Shown here in pieces: positions 7,201-13,759 of a stretch of DNA of 64,000 bases. Each line of letters opens with the position of its first letter. Position 1 is the stretch's first letter. The DNA is from Symsagittifera roscoffensis. Taxonomy: Eukaryota > Xenacoelomorpha > Acoela > Convolutidae. The position numbers and the translations under genes were made by a program. The notes under the pieces are model-generated. The model was not told the origin of the DNA. It did no database searches and saw nothing but the letters and a program-made list of their open reading frames with translations. The stretch is from NCBI RefSeq assembly GCF_963678635.1, contig NC_087071.1:11051088-11115087 (forward strand), in the 5' to 3' direction.

Positions 7201-10162
7201 GCGAACCCTGGCAGACACCAAGTTAGAAATGGAAGTAATCAGTCAATGTGGATCTGGAGGACTTGAAGATTACAGGCCCTCGCGAATCAACATGGCCAAG
7301 TTGAAACTGGAAGGACAACTCGACGTGGTCGAGTACAGTCGAATAACTGTGCCGGAATCGGTCCACATGGGAGATCCGGCAGGGGGTTATGTGGAAATGT
7401 TGAAAGCGAGGAACTCCGCGAGAGGGCACCTGATGGCTTGGAGCGAGAAGCGAGCCATGCAAGAATACTTGAAGGGGCTTACGGAGAACTCCAACTTCAA
7501 TCGAAAAGAATATGGGACAGTAATGTCATCAGAAGCGAACGAAATTGGATTAGAAAAGTTGCTAGAGATTTCTTGGAGGGCGGCCCTCCAGAAATACTTT
7601 GATGAGACGATGAATGCACCTGCGACTGTAGCAGCATACCTGGCTCATCCTTGCGTGAGAACTGATCTGCAAGTACGACTGGCTTGGTGCTTGATGGGCA
7701 TCAAAAAAGCGGAGTATGAAGCCAGTAACGACTCGAAATCACGAGAACAGGAGCTAGAATTGATGGAAGCTTTACGAACATTGATCTCAAAAGACGATTC
7801 AGCGATAGCATGGGCTAAGCGGAAGGATGCCCTTTGCTTTGTCAGGTTTGTGGTGGATCGCATCCCCACTCCTGTGTTGGGAGAATGTGTAAAGATCATT
7901 CGGCAAAAGGGAGTTGATTGCGAAAGGTACTTCCTTAGGGCTCTCCTAGAGCTATATCAGGACATGCCATTGACCGTGCCAAACAAGGAGTCGAATGATA
8001 TGGAAAGCTATCGCAAGTTGGAAGAAGTGAGAAGATACTCCAACAAAGAATTGAAAGTGAGTCGAGACTTGATTGAAGCGGTCAGAGGACAAAAAGAGTT
8101 TGCAACCCTAGGGAGACTGAAGTCGTTCCAATACGTGTCTGGCATACCAGGGATGGCGTATAATCCCTTCGTGAACGAAGAAGCCAGGGAAGCATACTTC
8201 GACTACGAGCAAGTCACAGTGCTCAACTTCTGGGTTGAACGAATTAAGGAGATCGGAATGCTGATGGTGGAACAACCCAAGCTGGGAATTATTTTGGAAG
8301 AACGAGTAGTCGAACCCTCGATTCCCGAGCTAAAAGGGCAAGTGAGTTTTGATTGTGGTTCTTGGGACGGTCCCTTGAAAACCAGTCTAGTAGTGATGTG
8401 GGAACTCATGAAGCCTTCCTGGTGTCCCCATCCTAACGCAGGCTTAATCTGGGACATGACCGCGGATGTCATGTTGGAAAGGGATGATGATGCGAGTTTA
8501 CATGATCTGGCCATGATACATCACCTGCTGAGCATGAGATTGATGAAGAAGAAGAGCAACCCGTCCACGGAGCTGTCCGAGGAAGGTACATCGAGTGATT
8601 GGTTGAAGCAAGGCACATGCTTGGCTCAACACAGTGGGATGGAAGGACATGTTTGTAACGTGGGACACTGCCTGATTACGCTGAGCGAGCAGCATCGACA
8701 ACTGGCACGATTGTATGGAAGATTAAGCATGTCGGATAAGAGTGCCATGGAATTGGTCGCAGACTGCCATGGGGTGACGGACGTAAACCTGATCACAGCC
8801 TTGGGATTTTATAGCATGACGAGTTCGATAGAATCGCTCGAGCGCTTGGAGCGTGCCCATGAGCTAGTGACGTCCCTCAGCGTGGAGATATTCCCTGGAG
8901 CATTACAGACAGAGCAAAAGATTGGAGGCTGGCGAGAAGCCCTAGAGAATGAAATGAATCTGAGGGATAGTGAAGCCTATCACAGACCTACTGGTTCAAA
9001 ATATATGGTGGGTTCAAGCTCCGCGCCATACTGTAATAGCAAGTATCCTACGCACATGGTGGTGATGGATGCGAGGACGCAACAGGTGTTGGTTGACCAA
9101 CTTTTCTCTGTGCCAAAATGCGTGAGGTTGGCCAGAATGTCAGAGAGGTCATATGACTTGTTGGCAAAGATCTTTCGGGCAGTCCCGAAGAGATCCGAAG
9201 GCGAGTTGCAAGACGTTGTGGGTGAAGAGTTCATGATACTGAACGGAGGCAACGTGAGTGAGTTCCAGAAGCAGAAAGCGAGTGGAGCGTTACCCACTGA
9301 ATTCCCCACCATAGAAGAGAAAGACGATCTACATAGAATCCTGATGGAAGTGGAACCGTTGCTGGGAGCCTCAGGGTATCGGACCCGAAGGAACATAGTG
9401 AGAACCCACGGGGAGTATCCTTGCCACTGCTTAGCGCAGACGTTGTGGTACCCCAAACGCGGGAATCTGATCCTAGTATGGGATGTGGAGGAGTTGTACT
9501 CAACGGGGTTGCCCGATCAGAATCAACCAGTGTCAATCGTGGTGGTTAGCGCCATGCTAGCAGTGAGATGGTTGGAGGCTTATGCGGACACAAATGAGCA
9601 GGAGACGGCCGTGCCGACTCCTGAACAGCTGAGCAACGTGAAAATGAGTAGTGAATTGGATCTTTTCAGAACCACCTGCAAGGTTCTGAGAATACCTAAA
9701 GCCATCGAAAGAATATGGTCAAGGCAAAGATTGATGCCTTGGTTCCGTGCAGTGATGACATCTTGGATGTATGAACGCGCGAAGCGTCACATGTCAAGGA
9801 ACACGGAAGCCTATCAATCTTTCCAGCTAGACATAGGACCAGGAGCCTATAAGAGAGCTTTCCTGACGCATAGAAACGCGGTCACCACGGCGGTGAAGCG
9901 AGTAGCTGGAGCGCCTTGTGTTACTGAAGATGAGAAGAAAGAGGTCTTAAGAGCTGACCTAGAACGAAACGTGAGCCTGTGTCTTCACAACAGCTTTTGC
10001 AGGAACCGGGAGCAGAAGGTGAATGTGGACTTGCTACCTTGTTGCAAACCGAGGCTGTTGGAACAGGAGGGTTGGGGCACGGCCCGCAACTCTCTGGACA
10101 TGTTAGAGAAAGTCCTGGAAGACAGTGACGCTGAACATCAGGATGGAGAAATGATGGAATGA
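1295..10162 (+). CDS. Giant ORF2 protein with SGNH hydrolase domain (copy A, intact)
   Basis: This is a single open frame of 2955 codons. The start is supported by alignment with the N-termini of B, C and D. Residues 15-90 form a short helical module shared by all copies (IYxRLxDxDF, then EVVLMxAFGE). Residues 155-220 look like a coiled coil. Residues 398-570 form an SGNH/GDSL hydrolase: GDSL with Ser404, GTND with Asn453, and DGVH with Asp547 and His550. Enzymes of this fold remove acyl groups from sugars, lipids or proteins. Residues 870-1060 look like a second, degenerate copy, with GSD at 875-877 and GSNDH at 925-929. An acidic stretch near 1690-1720 and a basic one near 1885-1930 follow. 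The last 1000 residues contain cysteines shared with B and C (Cys2442, Cys2454, Cys2459, Cys2896, Cys2902). I recognise nothing else. There is no signal peptide or membrane span, so it is not an envelope protein. Codon use looks like that of gag-pol. Confidence 0.88.
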   Translation: MGDTNELMEFLSASLGATLDEIYQRLIDCDFTREDPGLAMFVVALLNALGREDRGNRPTEVVLMLAFGESGTAERGRNRLMRWRRGEMSGHDLAREPRLGEQRDHRLGEMPLPVQPAQPLIGAKRQRDGPGPSHSVDSPTAAPPLKRVRVSEIEIQTSETIETLEKKERDQSELCAKLQEYKTIARERDEWKKKFEDLQVAYKEDELKHLKELYMAKVSQASPEILASIRPSEGSNDTRPRTTAQELCASRGPEVLDLRASRGSEAPQQTRPSASNQRFTIPDPSDTYLAPQFQESFNQVARAAMDEINRGTERTLARIVPSQRRDHSSDGSERATRTIACSAPGGVFEKSRVVDIRKNLMTRHQFTQVPAEHPRACLNDMSWNPATSDQVIPPGSRHLIIGDSLVRDLNEIFVYGQTTTLSFGGASVAQVIKMMEFQGEDHLDTLIIMLGTNDVSRAPVTPENKWEPLLVCLLNELKEKYRPRLVILCTIPPNPLVGTIAADFMNGNVTRWNEMTRNLVRNNPGELRLLDLENMLRMTDHIELTRDGVHFNSQRGRHWINDVFQTQLREVEQELRATGSLARTNSTGGSRVRATVPESLANRLGPLATETVGAVTVAPSSNVRDRLGTAPPPRPQSIGSRLGRSVEQSNRNNSQTASRRNDSPATTNPASTAGPSTSTVPAEGIESGSRLLWNSSDPSHWGQYKTDMSAKLNMNTLTCREDVMRMTGGESPTVSRLYRIPGVDWLLAEQEKFSSSTSLRHADLDGLPHDNTFGPLNTRSLTDVRDRARERTPPVRKGKFQTENKPNNKHHKMFRQFAKPPGQTPGEYSRDYPRTTTVVGDDKRYGNLKAPVGDGLFAAYDPLDMKAAKYLVVAGSDYLYTPRSLFWPDVIFLTAPKLDWGQAIGMMISVRRVVSMEPQVIVVAGSNDHLQSRGLLLRLTDGSIPSNEVIGEAIMTLLLAMAEVEAAARQRFTMNVVKVIFVLSPGYAALPEPLQFVYTMVTTIAEGIYNVIIPAPNRVVDPDNYYPHRSELPAVWSDISNAIQGLRDCSTTRLVLDEVLGLELSNFARLLKLRPGVGDDHLLVQQVADDLWFRQMDHKENEQGRMIRKNMTSAEEDLMAMALRTKPHNNIWLYLSPRLCTLGEDAFEYAPAIIKEIHAYLKSLLDARELAGGKMLELMQDVNTMSLDKFQADVLATKAQYERSDAILGGMGVGWTPSFLSTCYPRASRNLIASFVKDIRKLSIGLVLALYVTFGHENFVKGPANLFTQALADLRLDGLLTLIAMTYGRLGDLLVLLRYPEQLQGPSREFNAQLETASLRKMKDWRTLLLQYLLQQNRSVTGEDKVATNASECKQYCGMPLLTDLAVMMRIDPLALVHGLREFVTVVYGPVMSFAFPDVQVKAYRNSVLYVNLVSVVDCSVLNWVEQSELRKLASDDRLFGRIAEPGWVLMDFNNHFKCRMGREDLSHIQFNPKLWNLRPVVKDTGEAVVVPQLPGAYAHAKENQQTWLPGSRPLPDQCHRYPPIRRMLLGVTSPIIAPRIGAARDAEKRMQKWSGGMEPRFISWNVAAAHTFDFSFPDAWSRKKIKALPSRRPEVSAETWNEVYSSADDLSRLKWSGEAKVVMQEVARESRGGTYITIEDLAPHGEELVEFLVDDELFYHAGDMAVPARPDSGADARQGPSGPRPKPDADDDELMDQDDNDEGTGNKTEKSGETDLGALERDLLEYRFSEDDDGEVDGSLLLMAPSSFMSPTKEASADLSPIDPISQARECRSRDPQKLLYESPRRRKIEESMKISFLSTLPEEEWERYQMELEGKTGAIWSRVNFMEKSWDVIRRYGTQSIMKVGLNQPIMREVLEKIVSSMESDVLTESVTEDSADDQHVAKKLPVRRARKGLKRLKGKTGSRAMNPRVVKSRASAVVTSLASAGRSGESGQGDTTTLTGGEKENLIPPMLLAGLTVTATRSKKTARTLADTKLEMEVISQCGSGGLEDYRPSRINMAKLKLEGQLDVVEYSRITVPESVHMGDPAGGYVEMLKARNSARGHLMAWSEKRAMQEYLKGLTENSNFNRKEYGTVMSSEANEIGLEKLLEISWRAALQKYFDETMNAPATVAAYLAHPCVRTDLQVRLAWCLMGIKKAEYEASNDSKSREQELELMEALRTLISKDDSAIAWAKRKDALCFVRFVVDRIPTPVLGECVKIIRQKGVDCERYFLRALLELYQDMPLTVPNKESNDMESYRKLEEVRRYSNKELKVSRDLIEAVRGQKEFATLGRLKSFQYVSGIPGMAYNPFVNEEAREAYFDYEQVTVLNFWVERIKEIGMLMVEQPKLGIILEERVVEPSIPELKGQVSFDCGSWDGPLKTSLVVMWELMKPSWCPHPNAGLIWDMTADVMLERDDDASLHDLAMIHHLLSMRLMKKKSNPSTELSEEGTSSDWLKQGTCLAQHSGMEGHVCNVGHCLITLSEQHRQLARLYGRLSMSDKSAMELVADCHGVTDVNLITALGFYSMTSSIESLERLERAHELVTSLSVEIFPGALQTEQKIGGWREALENEMNLRDSEAYHRPTGSKYMVGSSSAPYCNSKYPTHMVVMDARTQQVLVDQLFSVPKCVRLARMSERSYDLLAKIFRAVPKRSEGELQDVVGEEFMILNGGNVSEFQKQKASGALPTEFPTIEEKDDLHRILMEVEPLLGASGYRTRRNIVRTHGEYPCHCLAQTLWYPKRGNLILVWDVEELYSTGLPDQNQPVSIVVVSAMLAVRWLEAYADTNEQETAVPTPEQLSNVKMSSELDLFRTTCKVLRIPKAIERIWSRQRLMPWFRAVMTSWMYERAKRHMSRNTEAYQSFQLDIGPGAYKRAFLTHRNAVTTAVKRVAGAPCVTEDEKKEVLRADLERNVSLCLHNSFCRNREQKVNVDLLPCCKPRLLEQEGWGTARNSLDMLEKVLEDSDAEHQDGEMME

Positions 10163-10907
10163 AGATGACGGAGGAAGAGAAGAGAAGGAGAAAAAACTTG
10201 ATTGTCTTTGTGTGTAAAAACTTGAACAAATCAACCAAGTTTTGATTATTGAACTTGTTAAACTTTTTGTTTTGATTTAGTTTGGTCAGACCAAACTTTG
10301 AAAATGTTGCAATTGTTAAAATTAATGAAATTGTTGATTTTAGTTATTACTATCTATGTATGTATAGAAGGAACATAGGTGAGTATATTTACCTATTTAT
10401 TCACGACTGAAGTTTTTAACCTGTGTAAGACACAAATTCACTGTGTGGCGACGTGGTAAGTTTGGGTAAACTCGCTCGAGAAGGGTGGGTAACTCAATAA
10501 CTTTCCTAGCCACAGAGTTTCTTAGTTTTAATATTGAAAGGACCGCATAAATGACTGATTATACTTGGTGAGTGAAGTTAAGTTAATTTTAACGGGTGCG
10601 TGGCCGTGCCACGTCCCACTTTTTAATCAGAAGCGAAAAGAAGTTTTATGGCAAGATGACGTAAGTAGTCAGAAAAGAAATTTTATCTAGGACACTCCTC
10701 ATGGTGCAAATTTTGTGAAAATGTTGAAAGGCAGTGAGATGTAGTACGATGCCATTTGTGAACACGTAGTGAGTTGAGGTGGAGTAGATAAATTTCATTT
10801 TCTTATGCGATTTGTAAGATTGGTTACAGAAAACTGGATACCTACTTGACGATAACCCGGTGTTGTGCGATCAATAGGGACATTGATGGAGACTTGTCCG
10901 GGGAGTA
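10163..10907 (+). other. 3' UTR of copy A
   Basis: This 745-base stretch between the ORF2 stop and the LTR holds no gene. It aligns in patches with the reverse strand of the matching regions in B (12929-13759) and C (29757-30576). Shared words include the AACCAAGT-like sequence after the stop and the AGTTTCTTAGTTTTAATATT-like sequence near 10517. Confidence 0.65.
10895..10907 (+). promoter_or_regulatory. 3' polypurine tract (copy A)
   Basis: TGTCCGGGGAGTA lies directly against the first base of the LTR. B has the same core at its LTR edge, and C has it with one change (CAGGGGAGTA). A polypurine tract there primes plus-strand DNA in LTR elements. The preceding GACATTGATGGA resembles the GACGTCGATGGA of the internal block at 189-236. 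Confidence 0.65.
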
Positions 10908-11792
10908 TGTGCCATTCTGCCGGATGACACAGCACAACCTTCCCGCGACAGAAAAAAAAGTGACTAAAGGCCTTACGAACAGAAAAGTATTGCGACGGAG
11001 GGTCAGAATGTTCTGGAATTTTTATTTTTAAAATTTCGATTTGAAGGAGAACATTTCTGAGAAATAGAAAAAAGACGGCCATTTTGAATAAAATAGAAAA
11101 AGATAAGAACAACGATAGAAATTGTGACGAACAGTTGTATCCGAGACAGGAAAATTACGGAGCCTCTTATCGTGGCAATAACACACGATAAGGACCTTAG
11201 TGACGGATATTTGTGGAGACGGAGGCTTCAGTGGGGGGAAGAGAAATACCACGGAACCCTCCCGGGACACGAAATATAGGAGATAAGAGTGTTATCTCAA
11301 GAAAATCACGGGAGCGGAGGCTTGGTCCCCCAGAGACTGTTATATGTGAAGGGACTGTGTAAACTGACTATAACAGCTGCTGTAATGTCCTAGATCTGAA
11401 TAAATACCGTTATTATTTAATATTTCAGAGTATGAGTAGATAGAGAAAGGAAAAGGTCAATCCATCTCCAATGGATTTGATATAAAACTGTCACACAAAA
11501 ACATATAAAAATAGGTTGTTCGAGCCGTGTTTTTAATGACAATCACGTAGTCTGAGGATCCGAGACTCAGCTATGTGGTTGTGTTCGCATGCAAACGAAA
11601 GCTGATCAAAAGTCGTTTGACTGATGGCCTAAAAATGGTAACTTTTTACTTTGCCCTAGACAGACCAGAAAATCAACTGGCAAGGTCGAGACGGTGAAAA
11701 ACGAGTGGAATTAAGGTAACTGACGCCTGCCAGTCGTCAATAGGTACTTTTTCTACGCTCCGTCGCTGTGTGATATTTGGGCGAATGTTACA
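10908..11792 (+). repeat. 3' LTR of copy A
   Basis: The 885 bp LTR starts TGTGCCATTC, right after the polypurine tract, and ends GAATGTTACA, giving the expected TG...CA ends with an imperfect terminal inverted repeat. Inside, the TTTCTGAGAAA region and the GGCCATTTTG word align with the reverse strand of the B and C LTRs, confirming homology despite strong divergence. A hairpin CTTATCGTG/CACGATAAG lies at 11166-11192. The exact 5' edge could shift by 2 bases. Confidence 0.75.
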
Positions 11793-12008
11793 TTACATGC
11801 AGAAATAGTGAGCTCATGACTGGGTCTCAGTATCCCCAGACCACGAGGTCACTCCTATAAACAGGGCTACTACTATTTATTGAATTATTATGGTTTTTGT
11901 TCAGATAAAAATCATCATCTCCATCGAAGATGGATCAACCCTTTCCCCCAACTCCTGGCTTCTCATCCTTATCAAAATGAATCCAGTTGTTAATTAAATT
12001 CAACTCAG
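11793..12008 (-). repeat. Middle piece of the split 3' LTR of copy C
   Basis: This 216 bp matches the inside of the B LTR (12205-12419), starting at TTACATGCAG and ending at TTCAACTCAG. It is cut on the left by the end of copy A and on the right by the first base of B. The piece at 29243-29756 continues the LTR from exactly this break point (CAGGACATGAC). The two pieces plus about 196 missing bases add up to one LTR of about 925 bp. The piece is therefore read as part of C displaced by the insertion of B. Confidence 0.7.
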
Positions 12009-12476
12009 TGTAACATTCGCCCGGAAGATACATATCGACGGAAAACAAAACTTAGTCCTAAGACGACTGGCTAACGTCTAAACACAGTTTTGCATGCTTT
12101 TCACCGTCTCTACCAAGCCAGTACTTTCGGTGGTCTTTCTTACATCGGGTCGACAAAAACGTTACTGTTCTCCGGCTTCGACCAGAACGCTCAAATTAAC
12201 TAGATTACATGCAAATAGTGAGCTCATGGCTGGGTCTCAGTATCCCCAGACCACGAGGTCACTCCTAAAAACAGGGCTATTACTATTTATTGAATTATTG
12301 TTTTTGTTCAGTAGATAAAAATCATCATCTCCATCGAAGATGGATCAACCCTTTCCCCCCAACTCCTAGCTCCTCATCCTTATCAAAACTAATCCGAATA
12401 TCAGTTAAATTCAGGTCAGGACATGACAGGATGCTAAAAGTTTATGTAACAGGATAAAAAGTCTCAGTTCCTTTAC

Positions 12477-12541
12477 CCTTCCGGATTGACGAATCCGCTG
12501 AATCAAGCTCGTTAATCTTGATTTCCTCCTAATCCGGAAGG
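12477..12541. repeat. LTR stem-loop with CCTTCCGGATT arms
   Basis: CCTTCCGGATT (12477-12487) pairs perfectly with AATCCGGAAGG (12531-12541). Inside, AATCAAG (12501-12507) pairs with CTTGATT (12517-12523) around a GTTAA-containing loop. An alternative small hairpin, CGGATT-GACG-AATCCG, overlaps the left arm. The same element recurs in the 5' LTR of B (28792-28856), degenerate in C (29302-29366), and in both leaders. Confidence 0.7.
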
Positions 12542-12576
12542 CTGTCTTTCACCCTTCACCGTTATTCGCAACGGCC

Positions 12577-12608
12577 TTGCAACTATTGTAGCGGCACAAT
12601 AGTTGCAA
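12577..12608. repeat. Perfect 13 bp LTR hairpin
   Basis: TTGCAACTATTGT and ACAATAGTTGCAA enclose a 6-base loop AGCGGC. The 5' LTR of B (28892-28923) is identical, and in the C LTR (29402-29433) the stem is identical while the loop reads AGCGAC. A perfect stem kept in an otherwise diverged LTR suggests function in the RNA or as a protein site. Confidence 0.7.
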
Positions 12609-12928
12609 CTCGGAGTGTTCTCTGTTACTCTGTAACTCGTTGTCGTTTTTAATCTCGATTTTCGTCCTGTTCGCTATCGCAGATAAAGTTGTTCTGTCTT
12701 TCTTTCTCGTTTTTGCCAAAATGGCCATTTCTGACGTTTCTCAGAAATATGACGTCATAATTCGAATTTTTGGAAATTTTAAAATACCAGAATATTCTAG
12801 CCCTCACCGTTTGGCCAATCGTTCCAATAACGTTCTTAATTCTTAACAATCACCAATCCGGAGGGCTTGCTGCTAAAAATTCGAATTCTGCAGAGATTGC
12901 ATTTTGGCCATTCTGGTCGAATGTCACA

Positions 12929-12943
12929 TACTCCCCGGACAGT
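12929..12943 (-). promoter_or_regulatory. 3' polypurine tract (copy B)
   Basis: In element sense the sequence is ACTGTCCGGGGAGTA, directly upstream of the 3' LTR start TGTGACATTC. It shares the GTCCGGGGAGT core with A. Confidence 0.65.
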
Positions 12944-13759
12944 CCGGTCAATGTCCTCATTGAATCTCGCAATGTTCGTATAATCGGCACAGTGTCATCG
13001 AACAGAATTTACAAAATGCACGAAATCACTTTTATCCACGTCACATCGACTCACTGCAGAATACAAATGGCATCATACTACATCACTATAGCCTTCAAAT
13101 TCCTACATTAATCCGCACACTGAGGATTTGACTTAAGATAAAAACATCTTTTCTGACCTCCAATGTCAATGTCCTGATTAAAAACTTTTTCTCTTAGATT
13201 TAAAAAATGTTGGCTTGCAGGACAGTCCTGCCAACCAACAAGCTAAAATTATCCTAATATGCCCCTTCCCTTCGGAAATCTTGCTTGTTTATTGTCCTGA
13301 ATAATAAAACTAAGAAACTCTGTGGTTAGAAAAAACAATGCAACAATCTCCCTCTTCAAGAGATTACCCAAGTCTTCCATGTCACCACAAAGTGATCATT
13401 CGTCCTAAGTGATTAAAAACAATCATGCAGTCTGGAATATTTAAATATACTTTCCTCTTAATCCTTTTTAAATAAGTAATAAGTGTCTCTAAAGCCACTT
13501 CGCTAAAAATCAAACTGCAAATTTATAAATGCAACAAATTCTCCAATGTTCAAAACTCAACTAAATGTTTCAGTTTTCAATTACAACTTGGTTGCTTGGT
13601 TTCTCACTTGAGTTTTTCACACACATAAAACAATTCTGAGTTTTAACTTCTTCTTTCCATCACTTCTTTGTTTTCTTCTTTTTCGTCGTTTAGAAGTTCT
13701 AAAACTTCTAAATTCTTCTAATTTTTTTTCTTGTTGCCTCCTGTTTTCTGGACCATTTG
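12929..13759 (-). other. 3' UTR of copy B
   Basis: This non-coding stretch between the B ORF2 stop and the LTR closely matches 29757-30576 of C. A hairpin at 13209-13235 (GCAGGAC-A-GTCCTGC extended by GTTG/CAAC) is kept in C near 30050. No gene is seen. Confidence 0.65.

Larger units (their letters stand above)
1..11792 (+). mobile_element. Copy A: 3' part of a giant Ty3/Gypsy-type retrotransposon
   Basis: Copy A enters the window inside the gag-pol gene and runs through ORF2, a 3' UTR and a polypurine tract to a 3' LTR ending at 11792. Its order matches copies B, C and D, but its sequence is a separate subfamily: the proteins align throughout while the non-coding DNA is only patchily similar. 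Both visible reading frames are intact, unlike those of B and C. The right end abuts a fragment of an older LTR of the B/C type on the other strand, so A probably inserted into that LTR. The 5' LTR, leader, gag, RT and integrase of A lie outside the window. Confidence 0.85.
12009..12928 (-). repeat. 3' LTR of copy B
   Basis: The 920 bp LTR reads TGTAACATTC...GAATGTCACA on the plus strand, so in element sense it is TGTGACATTC...GAATGTTACA. It is almost identical to 28316-29242. It contains two conserved hairpins (12477-12541 and 12577-12608). The polypurine tract abuts its right edge, as expected for the 3' LTR of a minus-strand element. Confidence 0.85.

Noticed and set aside
1295-10162. ORF2 as a host gene captured next to the element
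   Set aside because: It recurs after gag-pol at the same spacing in all four copies and lies before the polypurine tract and LTR in A, B and C, so it belongs to the element.
12094-12318. 74-codon plus-strand frame repeated at 28401-28625
   Set aside because: It is identical because both lie in the B LTR pair, antisense to the element, with no coding features. It is an LTR repeat and not a gene.
12640-13111. Small frames around the B LTR edge
   Set aside because: They cross the LTR boundary and polypurine tract, and are not kept between B and C.
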